DNA from: Verrucomicrobiales bacterium
Lineage (GTDB): Bacteria; Verrucomicrobiota; Verrucomicrobiia; Limisphaerales; J093
Length of the DNA stretch: 64,000 nucleotides
Assembly: GCA_024233215.1 (NCBI GenBank)
Contig: JACKPW010000011.1
Coordinates: forward strand, 142,054-206,053
Direction of reading: 5' to 3'
Shown piece after piece: positions 17,993-28,470 of the stretch. Position 1 is the first letter of the stretch; each line of letters begins with the position of its first letter. The notes under the pieces are model-generated. The model saw only the letters and a program-made list of their open reading frames with translations. It searched no databases and was not told where the DNA came from. The position numbers and the translations under genes were made by a program.

Positions 17993-18466
17993 ATGAACAT
18001 GAAACTGATGAGAATCCACAAGCCTGAGTTCTGGGCGACCTCGCCGATGGGCGCCCTCAGCAGCCTGCAGCAGGAGATCAACCGGTTGTTCGACGTGCCC
18101 TTCGGGGGGCTGGCCCGTGGTGGCGAGTTCTTCCATGACTGGGCGCCGGCACTGGACCTGGTGGAGGACAACGACAACCTCGTGGCGCAGCTCGAGCTGC
18201 CCGGCGTCCACAAGAAGGACGTTGAGGTCTCCGTGCACGACGGGGTTTTGAGCGTCTCCGGCGAGCGCAAGCAGGAGTCCGAAACGAAGGACGAGGGCTG
18301 CTTCCGCCGGGAACGGTTCCATGGCCGGTTCAACCGGGCGGTCACCCTCCCGAAGCCGGTCAAGACGGACGCCATCAAGGCCAGCCTGAAGGACGGTATC
18401 CTGACGGTGACGATGCCGAAGACCGAGGAGGCGCGGCCGCGCCAGATCGAGGTCAATCAGGACTAA
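17993..18466 (+). CDS. Hsp20/alpha-crystallin small heat shock protein
   Basis: An ATP-independent holdase of 157 residues that keeps unfolding proteins soluble. The N-terminal arm carries LSSLQQEINRLFDVPFG. The alpha-crystallin domain runs from about 46 to 145, with LDLVEDNDNLVAQLELPGV, VEVSVHDGVLSVSGER, RFNRAVTLPKPV and ASLKDGILTVTMPK. The C-terminal tail has RQIEV in place of the IxI anchor. The length is typical. It is 67 bases upstream of a second hsp20 gene on the same strand, with a strong hairpin in the gap. The two probably share a stress-induced transcript. Confidence 0.96.
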   Translation: MNMKLMRIHKPEFWATSPMGALSSLQQEINRLFDVPFGGLARGGEFFHDWAPALDLVEDNDNLVAQLELPGVHKKDVEVSVHDGVLSVSGERKQESETKDEGCFRRERFHGRFNRAVTLPKPVKTDAIKASLKDGILTVTMPKTEEARPRQIEVNQD

Positions 18467-18474
18467 ACCCCACT

Positions 18475-18500
18475 GCCGCCGGGGCGACAACCCCGGCGGC
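18475..18500 (+). promoter_or_regulatory. Perfect GC-rich hairpin between the two hsp20 genes
   Basis: GCCGCCGGGG (18475-18484) pairs perfectly with CCCCGGCGGC (18491-18500) around a CGACAA loop. There is no T-tract, so it is not a standard terminator. It is more likely an mRNA stabiliser or attenuator that sets different amounts of the two chaperones. Confidence 0.6.
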
Positions 18501-18533
18501 ATACCCCATCATTCAAAACACGATCTACCGAAC

Positions 18534-18911
18534 ATGAACACATTGACCAAAGAAACCACCCAGAGTCCGGAACGCCCCGTGGAGCAGCGGTTCATCGCTC
18601 CTCCGGTGGACATTCGCGAGGAACCGGAAGCCTTCATCCTGGTGGCGGACATGCCCGGGGTGGACAAACGCGGGATCACGGTGCGGCTCGACGGCACGGA
18701 CCTGACGGTGACCGGCGAGCGGACGGTGGACTATCCCGCCGGCGAGGAACTGCATCGGGAATCGGCGCGGCGCTCGTACCGGCGCACGTTTGAGATTGCC
18801 CCCGAGATCGACAGTGCCCGCATTTCCGCCCGCGTGGCGGACGGCGTGTTGACCCTGGTGCTGCCCAAGGCGGAGGCGGTGAAGCCGCGCACGATTGCGG
18901 TCACCGACTAG
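18534..18911 (+). CDS. Hsp20/alpha-crystallin small heat shock protein, second copy
   Basis: A short Hsp20 of 125 residues with the alpha-crystallin domain at about 22-117: PPVDIREEPEAFILVADMPG, VRLDGTDLTVTGER, RSYRRTFEIAP and ARVADGVLTLVLPK, ending PRTIAV. It has a shorter N-terminal arm than its neighbour, and the two are clearly divergent. Small Hsps with different arms often form mixed oligomers, so the pair may act together. A rho-independent terminator follows 26 bases after the stop, ending the transcript. Confidence 0.96.
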   Translation: MNTLTKETTQSPERPVEQRFIAPPVDIREEPEAFILVADMPGVDKRGITVRLDGTDLTVTGERTVDYPAGEELHRESARRSYRRTFEIAPEIDSARISARVADGVLTLVLPKAEAVKPRTIAVTD

Positions 18912-18937
18912 GCTGCGGCAAACCGGGTGCAACGCAG

Positions 18938-18965
18938 GCCCCGCCGACTTGTCGGCGGGGCTTTT
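18938..18965 (+). terminator. Rho-independent terminator after the hsp20 pair
   Basis: GCCCCGCCGAC (18938-18948) and GTCGGCGGGGC (18951-18961) form a perfect GC-rich stem with a tight loop, followed at once by TTTT (18962-18965). It lies just after the second hsp20 stop. Confidence 0.85.
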
Positions 18966-19049
18966 CCGTTTGCGCGAGGCAGACATGTGCCTATAGTCCG
19001 GGTTGGAATCTGCAGGCTGACGATATCGCTACAACTTCTCGCAAAGAAA

Positions 19050-19970
19050 ATGAGGACTCATATCAACCATCCTTCCCGCCGGTCGTTCATCCGCGCCACC
19101 GCCCTGGGTGCCGGGGCCCTGGTGACCGCCCCCTCATTGTTGCGGACCGGCCTGGCCGCAGCGACGGCGCGCACCGTTGAAGACCGGATCACGCTTGGCA
19201 GGACCGGCATCAAGGCCTCCTTCCTGGCACAGGGCACGGGCTACAACGGTTACGACCAGACCTCCGCCCAAACCCGCGCCGGCAAGGAGTCCTTCGACCG
19301 CCTGGTCCGGACCAGCCTGGATCGCGGGGTGAACTTCATGGACATGGCGGATCTCTACGGGTCGCACCCGTTCGTGCGCGACGTGGTGAAGGGGATCCAG
19401 CGGGACAGACTGGTGATGCTCTCCAAGATCTGGCCGACCGAAACGACGTGGAACAAGCCCTCGGGGGGCGCGGTTCCGGAAGTGGAGCGTTTCCTCAAGG
19501 AACTGGACACCGACCACCTTGACATCTGCCTCATCCACTGCATGACGAATGATCGCTGGGCCGCGGCGTACGAACACATCCGCGACGAACTTGCCACCCT
19601 GAAACAGCAGGGCAAGGTCCGGGCGGTCGGGGTATCGTGTCACGACTTCGGCGCGCTCAAGGTCGCGGCGGAGCATCCGTGGGTGGACGTGATTCTCGCC
19701 CGCATCAATCACAAGGGCGGCAAGGAGTATTCCTGCGATGCCAGCGTGGAGGAACTCATGCCGGTGCTGAAACAGGCACGGGCCAATGGCAAGGTCGTCC
19801 TGGGGATGAAGATCTTCGGCGCCGGAAAACTGACCAGTCCGGAGGACAAGGACGCCTCGCTGAAGTTCGTCGTTGAGAACGGCTTGGTGGACGCAATCAC
19901 CATCGGCACCACCGACCCGGGACAAGTCGAGGACACCGTGGCCCGAGTGAACAAGGCACTGGCGGCCTGA
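19050..19970 (+). CDS. Tat-exported aldo/keto reductase
   Basis: A protein of 306 residues with a twin-arginine signal (SRRSFIRATALGAGALV) and an aldo/keto reductase fold. The tetrad is visible: Asp and Tyr in FMDMADLYGSH, Lys in VMLSKIWP and His in ICLIHCMT. The NAD(P)H-binding end includes AITIGTTDPGQVEDTV. The start chosen is the ATG at 19050, which places the Tat motif at about residues 10-13; an upstream in-frame extension runs through the preceding terminator and is not credible. Such exported reductases are common in PVC bacteria and Bacteroidota, with substrates mostly unknown. It is monocistronic and convergent with the LRR gene. Confidence 0.92.
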   Translation: MRTHINHPSRRSFIRATALGAGALVTAPSLLRTGLAAATARTVEDRITLGRTGIKASFLAQGTGYNGYDQTSAQTRAGKESFDRLVRTSLDRGVNFMDMADLYGSHPFVRDVVKGIQRDRLVMLSKIWPTETTWNKPSGGAVPEVERFLKELDTDHLDICLIHCMTNDRWAAAYEHIRDELATLKQQGKVRAVGVSCHDFGALKVAAEHPWVDVILARINHKGGKEYSCDASVEELMPVLKQARANGKVVLGMKIFGAGKLTSPEDKDASLKFVVENGLVDAITIGTTDPGQVEDTVARVNKALAA

Positions 19971-20103
19971 GCCGCTGCAATTCAGTGCAGAGACACTGAT
20001 TTGACGGATGCTCAGAAAGGGGCGTGCCGGGAAGCCTCCGTTCACGCTCCGAGGGATCCCCGTTTGTTCGAGTAGGCACGCAACGGCTGCCTTGAACCGT
20101 TAC

Positions 20104-20182
20104 GGCCGCTCTGGGGTCGGCTCTCACTGTTGGCGGAGGGAGCGCCGTCAACAGTTGCAGGGCGGACCGCGTCGCCCGGTCA
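20104..20182. repeat. Dispersed hairpin repeat, copy 1
   Basis: A copy of a roughly 75-bp intergenic repeat also present at 46591-46664. The core is ACTGTTGGCG, then GAGGGAG, then CGCC and CAACAGT (20126-20155), forming a stem with the loop GAGGGAG. Conserved flanks are CCGCTC..GGGGTC on the left and GCAGG...CGTCGC.CGGT on the right. This copy lies between the convergent aldo/keto reductase and LRR genes. Confidence 0.7.
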
Positions 20183-20190
20183 TCGAAAAC

Positions 20191-23100
20191 TCACTGCGCC
20201 AGGATCACCTGGTAGAGACCTTGCGTGGTGGGCTTGGGAAGGACGAAGCGCTTCTGCGCCGTGGTGGCGGTAACCACCTCGTCCACGTGCCACGGACCCT
20301 CCACGGTGTTCGCCCACTGAACCGCGTAGCTCTTGCCGGGAATGGTCCGGGCGTAGACGGCGTGCTCGGACGGCCCGAGCGGTTGTCGGTCCTGCTCCGT
20401 CAAGTCATCGGGACGGGGAACGGGCTCCAACTCCAGGACCGAGTTGGGGTCGGTGGGACTCGTACCCGCGAGCATCTCTTCATGGTTGTTCAGGCCGTCG
20501 CCGTCAGGATCATCCGATTCGCCGCTGGCCTCGGGATACTCCGCGGCCAACGCGGTGGTCAACAGCCAGTCATCGTACCGGGGCGGGTCAATCCAAGGAA
20601 CGGTCGGGCGGCCGGTCCGCCCCTCAATCGACTCCCACCCGGCGGTCCCGGGTCGGTAATACAGGACCACGGCCGGGCTGCCCTCGAACGGCGCCGGGCC
20701 CTCCCAGGTCGCCGGGTTTGATCCGTCGCCCCAGATCTTCGGTGCGTCGCCCTCGAATCGGATGGCCCCGAGGTTCTCGCAATGGGCAAACGCGAGGTAG
20801 TCAATTACGAGTGCGATTAGGGGTACAGGGAGGATCACACTCCTCAGGCTGATGCAGTCACGGAACGCAAAACTATCGATCGACATCACGCTGCTCGGAA
20901 TCGTGACGCTCTGCAGGCTGGTACAACCGGCGAGAACGCCCGACGGAAGCCCCCTCAGTCCCTCGGCGAACACGACCTCGGTCAGCCCCGTGCAGTCCCG
21001 GAAGGTGCTCGGCGAGAGAGAGGACAGTCTTCCAGGGACGGTCACGGTGGTGAGAGCCTGGCACCCGGAGAATGCCCCGACTCCGATGGAGTAGACACTC
21101 TCCGGAATCGCGATTGCGGCCAGTCTCATGCAGTCCTGGAACGCCCAATCGCCGATCTTCCGGACGCCACTCGGGAGGGAGATTCCCAAGAGGCCCGTGC
21201 AGTTCAGGAACGCCCCGTCGCCGATCTCTGTCACTGCGTCCGGCAAGGAGATTCCGACCAGGCTGGAACAGTTCGCAAATGCGCTGTTCCCGACGTGGGT
21301 CAATGCCGCGGGCAGTTCGATCCCGGTCAGAGCGGTGCAGCCGGAAAAGAGGCCTTGCGCCAGGGCAGTCACGCCGTCAGGGAGCGTGATTTCGAGCCAG
21401 CGCCTCACAGCGGGAAAAAGGCCAGGCTACCGATATTTGTCACGGTGGCGGGAATACTCACGCCGCGAAGACCCGTGCATCCCTCGAATGCGGAGTCGCC
21501 AATCGCGGTGAGACCGGAAGCAAGCGAGACCTCGGTGATCACCGTGCATCCCTGAAAGGCCCGGGCCTCGATGGTCATCACCCCGTCCAACACCGGATAG
21601 GCACCGGCTTTGGCGCCGGGATACTGCAAGCAGCGTGTCGAGGGAATCCGTGAACAGAACACCCTCCACACTCCGGAAGGACGGGTTCGCTGGATCCACG
21701 TGGATTGCACTCAAACGGGTGCAACTCTCCAGCGCCCCCGCGCCAAAATCCGTCAGGCCCGTCGGAATCGTCACCTCGAGCAGGCTGCCGCAGCCCGCGA
21801 ACGCGCCGGAGCCAATGGCCGCGAGCCCTTCGGGCAGGGTGATTTCCGCCAAGCTCCCACAATCCAGGAACGCGTCGTCTCCAATGCCTTCAAGGCTGTC
21901 GGGGAGCGTGAGGTCGGCCAGGCCGGTGCAGTCCGAAAACGCCCGCACACCGATGTGGGTCAAGTGAGCGGGCAGCGTAATCTCGGTCAAGCGGGTACAA
22001 CCATGAAAGGTGTCCGCCTCAATGCGGAGTATCCCGTCGGACAGCACCACCCGGTTCAGAGCGAGGCAGTCGCGGAAGGCGGATTCCCCGAGGGCGTCCA
22101 CGGTGTTGGGAAGGGTGATTTGCGTCAACCCGGTGCAGCCGAAAAATGCCTCCGCCTCGATTGTCGCCACCCCATCAGGAAGGGCGATGCCGGCCAGGCT
22201 CACACAGTGCGCGAACGCCCGGGCACCAATGCTGCCCACGTGAGCAGGCAACGTGATCTCAGTCAGGCCCGTGCAACCGAGGAAGGTGCCCTCCTGGATG
22301 GTCGTCACCCCGTCGGACATGGTAACCCGGGTCAGACTCGGGCAGTACCAGAAAACTCTCTTCCCGACAAAGTTCACGCTGTCAGGAAGGGTCATCTCCG
22401 CCAACCCGGTACAGCCGAAGAACGCCTCGTCATCGATCGTCACCACGCTGTCAGGCAGCGTGATGTTCGAAAGACCCGTGCAGAAGGTGAAGGCCCCTTT
22501 CCCCAGGGAATTCAAGTAGATGGGAAGTGTGATCCGGGTCAGGCTCCGGCAACCGTAAAACGCTTCTGCGGCGATATCCACGACGGTGACGGGCAGGGAC
22601 ACCTCCTTCAAACCCGTGCATCCCAGGAACATCGACCGCCCGAGTTCACTCACCCCTTCGCGAAGAGTGACCCGGGTCAGGCCCGTACAATCGGAGAGCA
22701 CCCTGGTTCCAAAAACCCGCACGCTGCCCGGAATCGTGATGCCGGCCAGGCTCCGGCAATGGGCGAACGCCTGGTTGCCAATTTCCGTAATGCCTTCCCC
22801 GAGGGTCACCTCGACCAGGCTCGGGCAACTGGCAAACGCCGATTCCGCGATGAGATCGACGCTGCCGGGAATCGTAACCCTGCCCAGGCCCTCGCAGTAG
22901 TTGAAGGCGCCCCGGCCAATGCGGGTCACGCTTGCGGGAATCGAAACGCGGGTCAGCTCCGCGTGGTTCCGAAAGGCAAGATCGCCAATGGCCAGGACGG
23001 GCAGGCCCTCGATGAGTCCGGGGATCACCAAATCACCCCCCGCACCGGTATAGCCCGTCAGCATGACCCCCTCGCCCCAGCGCGCGTACTGGTAATCCTC

Positions 23101-23325
23101 GAATTGCTCCGCGAGCCCGGCCATCAGGCTGAACGCTGGCAGCAGGATCAACAGCTTCCCGATGGCGGACAGGCAACGAACCGGAGGCGGGACAACCCAC
23201 CCGGCGGCCCGTGGTCGTGAAGGGCCTCCGCGGAGGCCCGGTAGCGGGAGATCCCCGAGGCCCGGGGAACCCATCTGATTCCCACGGCCTTGGGTCACTT
23301 GAGCCGGTTCAACAAGCGATGGCAT
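20191..23325 (-). pseudogene. BspA-type leucine-rich-repeat secreted protein, two frame changes
   Basis: A secreted protein of about 1040 residues made of roughly thirty LRR_5 (BspA/Treponema-type) repeats of about 23 residues, with the pattern ITLPDSVxxIGxxAFxxCTGL. It begins with a hydrophobic export segment (LLILLPAFSLMAG), and the start is uncertain. It ends in a calcium-binding DPDGDGLNNHEE motif and a beta-rich tail. The frame is broken twice: near 21628, where removing one base restores LLQYPGAKAGAY, and near 21411-21420 (SLAFFP then VRRWLE). The open parts are 23325-21427 and 21408-20191. Repeats continue in register across both breaks, so sequence error is as likely as inactivation. 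Such proteins bind surfaces or host matrix. Confidence 0.8.
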
Positions 23326-23445
23326 GGCTTTGTTTGAGGGTCTGGTGGTGACGGATGTCTTCCAGAAGACTTAGCAGTTTCCATGCCAAAACGTGACACC
23401 AAGCTTGCTTGCACGTCGGCAGCCGCCCTCCTAACGTGCGCCCGC

Positions 23446-26215
23446 ATGTCGAAACTGCTGGAGCAAATCCAAGCCGACGCCGAGGCGCGCCTGGTGCTGC
23501 CGCCGAACCGCCATCCGAACGAGGAAAAGCCGCGGTACCGGAAGTACCTGGACCTCGAGACCCATCGGTTGAAGCTGGCACATCGTGACGGCGGATCGGG
23601 CCTGGAGATCTGTCATGCCCGGGCCCGCATGCTCGATCTGGTGTTCTGCCACCTTATGCAGGCGGCCACCGCCCTGGAGCGTTTTCAGGCCCCGGGCGCC
23701 GTGGCCCCGCACGCCCTGGTCGCCATCGGCGGTTATGGTCGGGCCGAGTTGAACCCACACTCGGATGTCGACATCATGTTCCTGCACAGTCTGCCGGAGG
23801 CGCGCGAAGATTCGCCGCTGCCGTTCCTGGAGTTGATGAGCCGCACGATGTTGATGTTCGACCTGTTTCCCAAGGTCGGCTACTCCGTGCGGAACCTGGA
23901 CGATTGCGTCCGGGTGGCGAACTCCGACATGCAGTCGCAGACCTCCCTCATCGAGGCGCGGCTCATCTGCGGCGACCGCGATTTGTTCGAACGGTTTCAG
24001 CAGACGGTGCGCAACAAGTGCATCAAGGGGAAGGAAAACGCCTACATCGAGGCGCGCATGGAGGACCAGGCCAGTCGCCGGGCCAAGTACGGGGATTCCG
24101 CGAGCCTGCAGGAACCGAACATCAAGAACGGATGCGGCGGCCTGCGGGACTACCAGAACCTGATCTGGATGGCGCGTTTCCGTTACGGCTGCCTCGCCAT
24201 GACCGAACTGCGTGACCAGGGAATGGTCAGCGAACCGGAGCAGCGCCAGTTGGACACGGCGTACGATTTCCTGCTGCGGGTGCGCAACGAGCTGCACTAC
24301 CACGTGGATCGTCCGGTGGACAAACTGACCCGGGATGTGCAGCCCGCCGTGGCCCGGAACCTGGGTTACACGGACCGTTCCCTCGCCCAACGGGTGGAGC
24401 GTTTCATGGGCGAATATTACCAGCACGCGCGCAACATCCACCTGATCACGCGCACCGTGGAACACCGGCTGGCCATGCTGCCCCAGCCGCGCCGGCTCCC
24501 GACGCTGAAGCAGTTCCTCCATCGGCGCCGCAAGGATGCGATGTACGCGGTGGACGGATTCAAGTTCGTGCGGGGTGAGGTGCATCCCGCCGCCGGGAAC
24601 ATCTTCGAGGAGGAGCCGGCGCGGCTGATGCGGGTGTTCCGCCAGGCGCAACTTCGCGGAGCCAGTCTGGGACCGGACATCGCGTGCCTGATCCGCAACT
24701 CGCTCCATCGGGTCACCCCGGAGTTCCGCAAGGACCCGCATGTGCATGAGACCTTTCTCGAAATCCTGCGGCAGAAGGGCAGTGTGGCGCGGGTCCTGCG
24801 GGAGATGCATGAGGTGGGGCTTCTGGGCGCGTTCCTGCCGGTGTTCGGCCGGCTCACCGGACGTGTCCAGCACGAGTTCTACCACATTTTCACCACGGAC
24901 GAGCACACGCTGGTCTGCCTGGAAATGCTCGACCTGCTGCACGGCACGGAGGATCCCACGCTCGAGGCTTACGGCGAATTGCTGCAGGATGTGGAACGGC
25001 CGGAACTGCTCTACCTGGGCCTCCTGCTCCACGACGTCGGCAAGGGCCGCCGGACTTCGGACCATTCCGAGACCGGCAGCCGGATGGCGGCGTCGGTGGC
25101 CCGCAAGCTCGGCCTCGCCCGACCGGACGTGGACACCATCAGCTTCCTGGTGCGCCACCACCTCGCGATGATCCAGACCGGCCTCAAGCGGGATTTGGAC
25201 AGCCCCGACGAGATCGAGCGCTTCGCGCAACTGGTGCAGAACGAAGAGAACCTGAGGCTCCTCACCCTGCTGACCGTTGCCGACACGCGCGGCACCAGCG
25301 CCACGCTGTGGAACGGTTTCAAGAACACCATGCTCCGCAAGCTCCTGGTGCGCACGCGCGAGCAGCTTCGCGGCAAGGTCCTGTCGGAGCGGGCGGACAA
25401 GGGAAGGCGTGAGGCCCTGGCCACGGAGGTCTGGGAACGGGCGCCGGACAACATCGGGCGTGACGAATTCGACGCGCACTTTCAGAACCTGCCATCACGC
25501 TATTTCGTCTGTCGCAGCGCGAGAGAGATCGTGGCCGACCTGGAACTGATGCACGAGTTCATGGTGGCCCAGTTGCTCCCGGAAACCAAGGCGCTGGAGC
25601 CGGTGCTGGCCTGGCACGACCTGCCCGACCGGGGTTTCAGCCAGGTCAAGGTCTGCACGTGGGATCATCACGGCGCCTTCAGCCGGATTGCCGGTGCCCT
25701 CACCGCCGCGGGCCTGAACATCCTGAGCGCGGAGATCTTCACCCGCGAGGAGGGGGTCGTCATGGATACCTTCCTCGTCCTGGACGCCGCCACCGGGGAG
25801 CCGGTGAAGGACGCCGCCAAGGCCCGGTGCAACGAACTGCTCAAGGAGATCGTCTCCCAGCGAAGTGATCCCCTGGATTACCTCCGCAAGGCCCGGGCCC
25901 GGCGCCGGCCGACAAAGACCATCGAGGTGGACCGTATTCCCACCGACGTCTGGTTCGACAACGACACCGTTCCCGGCATCACGGTGCTGGAACTCCAGGC
26001 GGAGGATCGCATGGGACTGCTTTCCACCATCCTGAAGGTCATCTCCGACGAGGGACTCGGGATCGATGTGGCGAAAATCTCAACGGAGAAGGGCACGGCG
26101 ATGGACACCTTCTACGTCCGGGCGCCCGGGAGCGGTCAGATCTGCAGCCGCCAATGCCAGCGGCAGCTGACGCGTCGGCCTGAAGGAAGCGGTGGATCAA
26201 CTGGCCCAAGATTGA
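23446..26215 (+). CDS. glnD: [Protein-PII] uridylyltransferase/uridylyl-removing enzyme GlnD, frame change near the 3' end
   Basis: GlnD senses glutamine and adds UMP to, or removes it from, PII proteins, controlling nitrogen assimilation. The nucleotidyltransferase motif is AIGGYGRAELNPHSDVDIMF. A GlnD-specific helical region (NIKNGCGGLRDYQNLIWMA) follows, then the HD domain (LLLHDVGKGRRTSDHSETG and VRHHLAM), and two ACT domains (VKVCTWDHHGAFSRIAGAL and VLELQAEDRMGLLSTILKVI). The continuous frame runs on to 26340 with an unrelated tail after about 26145. The +1 frame instead ends LKEAVDQLAQD with TGA at 26213-26215, a natural GlnD ending, so small indels near 26145-26180 are likely. The ATG at 23446 opens the conserved protein. 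Confidence 0.9.
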
Positions 26216-26372
26216 TCCACCACTGCCGTAGCCGCCGCCACCGACGTCAGTCGGCGCTCACCTGCCCGCCCGCACCCCCAGGAGGTGTGAACCTGGAAAC
26301 CGGTAGAGTAGAGAGGAGAGCACGGGATGAGAGGCAATGAAACCAATGACCGCCGCTCTCCTCTCCCTCGTC

Positions 26373-26405
<33 letters not shown>

Positions 26406-26434
26406 TCGCCAGAGTCGTCTCTTCCAGAACGCAT

Positions 26435-27789
26435 TCACAAGCGGACCAGTCCCAGATGTTCCAAGTGCGCATACAGACTGACTCCCGCACGGGCTCGCCA
26501 GCCCCGTTGACTGCGTCGTTGCAGATGCTTCCCCAACCGATACCGCACGAAGTGGTTCAGGTGGCGAAAGCTCGCCCGCGGATACCCCTGGCCAAAATAG
26601 TTGGCCCACCCCCGCAGGTGGCGATTCAACCGCCCGATCAACTCCGGCAGCGGCGTGTGGCTTTGTCGGTGATTGATCATCCCCCGCAGCGTTTCCCGTT
26701 CCCGTGCCATCGCCTTGCGCGAGGGCAGCAGGTTCCAGTATCGCTGCCCCCCCATACCGGTCCCAATCCTGCCGGAAGGTGTAGCCAAGAAGTCCAGGCT
26801 CTGGCCCGCTTGCCGCAAATCCAGCACTCGGGTCTTTTCCCGGTTGATTTCCAGCCCCAGCCAGCCTTCCAGCTTTTCCTCGATCCAGTCTTTCAGACGC
26901 GGACTCACGCATCGCGCGCCAGCACCACGAAGTCGTCCGCATACCGGACCAACTTCGCTTTGGCCCACTGCCCCGGTCCGTCTCCGCGTTGAAACAGATG
27001 GTCGAACCAGTGCAGATAGACGTTGGCCAGCAACGGACTCAAGACCCCGCCCTGCGGCGTGCCCCGGTCGTTCCGTCGCACCGTCGGTGGCTTCCCCTTC
27101 CCTGGGGTCGGGGTTCCACCACCGGCACCTTCAGCCATTGTCGGATCAATCCCAACACCCCGCCATCCACCACCCGCATCCGCAGACACGCCACGAGCTT
27201 GTCGTGCGGGATGCTATCGAAGTAGCCGGCCAGGTCCGCATCATACACCCCCCGCCCGGCCTTCTTTGAGATGCTGGTGGATGGCGCTCAGGGCGTCGTG
27301 CGCCGACCGTCCGGGCCGAAACCCGTAGGAGCAATCCTCAAAGTCAGCCTCGAAGATCGGCTCCAAGATCAGCAGCACCGCCGCCTGCACCACCCGGGTC
27401 CCGCACCGTCGGAATGCCCAGCGGTCGCAGTTTCCCATTCGCCTTCGGAAGGTATACCCGCCGCACCGCCTGGGCACGGTAGGTCTTTTTCCTTCAGGCT
27501 GCTCTCGATCTCTCCCAGAAAGGCCGCTTTCGCTTTCCGGCGTCGCGCCCACCTGGTCGATGCTCACTTGGTCCACTCCCGGTGCTCCGTGGTTGCGCCG
27601 CACCGCCGCCCACGCGGCCCCCAGCACGTCGCCCCGGCACACCAGTCCGTAGAGACTGTAGAAGCGAAACCGCTTCTCTTGTTTGGCTTTCCGGCCCAGC
27701 TTCTGTCTCAGTTCCCGGAGGCTCGGCGGCAGAATGGCCTCCCGGAAGGAGGTTTCTTCCACCGCTTCTTCTGTCGTAGGAATCTTCAT
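26435..27789 (-). pseudogene. ltrA: Group II intron reverse transcriptase/maturase (LtrA type), multiple frame changes
   Basis: The intron-encoded protein starts MKIPTTEEAVEE (ATG 27789). RT motifs appear in order across several frames: HGAPGVDQVS; VYLPKANGKLRPLGIPTV; VVQAAVLLILEPIFEADFEDCSYGFRPGRS; DADLAGYFDSIPH; TPQGGVLSPLLANVYLHWFD; the catalytic YADDFVVLA; and the maturase part (LRGWANYFGQGYPRASFRHLNHFV). About eight single-base shifts are needed to join them, near 27530, 27505, 27390, 27250, 27105, 26910, 26790 and 26745. Several fall in homopolymers, such as a G-run at 27250. No HNH endonuclease domain was seen. All catalytic motifs survive in corrected frames, so the protein was recently functional or the breaks are base-call errors. 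Confidence 0.85.
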
Positions 27790-28256
27790 CCCAATCAGCT
27801 CCCGGTCCCTCTGACTCCGCTTGACTCTGGCCAGGGGCTCCTTCGCTCCCCTCCGGCTTGACCGGCGGATCCTCACTACTATGAGCCCATCCGACGCCGC
27901 AGTCCGGCCCCTCAGACGGTTATGGCTTCCCGCCTGGGGTTGTCCGCCAGGGACACCGGACCGGGCCTCCCAAGTTCCTGATGGTTCTTTCCGCGCGCGC
28001 TGTCTCCTTCCACCCCGGGGAGTCCGGCGGGTGCACTTGATCGAGCCTTCCCCACCGATGTGGGCTTCATCCCATCTGGCGGACTGGCCACTCCCTCTCT
28101 TGCGTAACGAGGCCGTACCGAGTTCACGGGACGCTACGGCTCGCGCGTTCGCCTTCCCCGGCCTTAACGGGCTGGATCGCTCCCACCCGCTTCGGAGTCG
28201 GCTACCTGATTCTCGACCTTTTCTCAGGATTAACACCTTTCAGTTAACCAGAACCA

Positions 28257-28420
28257 CCAAGCTTCGCTTGGCGCTTTCCAGATGAACGGGGATGAACGCA
28301 GATAAGTCCCTCGACGTGAGCCCCCCACGTCCGCCGGATGTCTTCACCCATTGGGTGTGACGCGAAAATCGCGCAAGTCCTTGGGTATCTGCGTCTATCT
28401 GTGTCGATCTGCGGTTCAAC
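28257..28420. repeat. Intergenic inverted element built of 10-bp iterations
   Basis: A hairpin CCAAGC-TTC-GCTTGG lies at 28257-28271. Beyond it, two blocks face each other. On the right, three 10-base units TATCTGCGTC, TATCTGTGTC and GATCTGCGGT follow one another at 28386-28415. On the left, 28279-28308 carries, in reverse orientation, the related series TTATCTGCGT, TCATCCCCGT, TCATCTGG. About 80 bases separate the blocks. The arrangement resembles a palindromic dispersed element; it lies between the intron and the GH51 stop. Confidence 0.6.
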
Positions 28421-28470
28421 TGCTTTTTCTAGGGTGAGTCGCCTGACCCTGCGGGGCGGCCGGGAGTGTT

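Noticed and set aside
20191..23000. Regular 69-base periodicity that could suggest a repeat array or CRISPR
   Set aside because: The period equals 23 codons and encodes LRR_5 repeats; there are no identical direct repeats with unique spacers and no cas genes.
26435..27789. Diversity-generating retroelement or retron reverse transcriptase near the LRR gene
   Set aside because: The RT has LtrA-type maturase sequence and is followed by a clear group II domain V; no template/variable repeat pair was found in the LRR gene.
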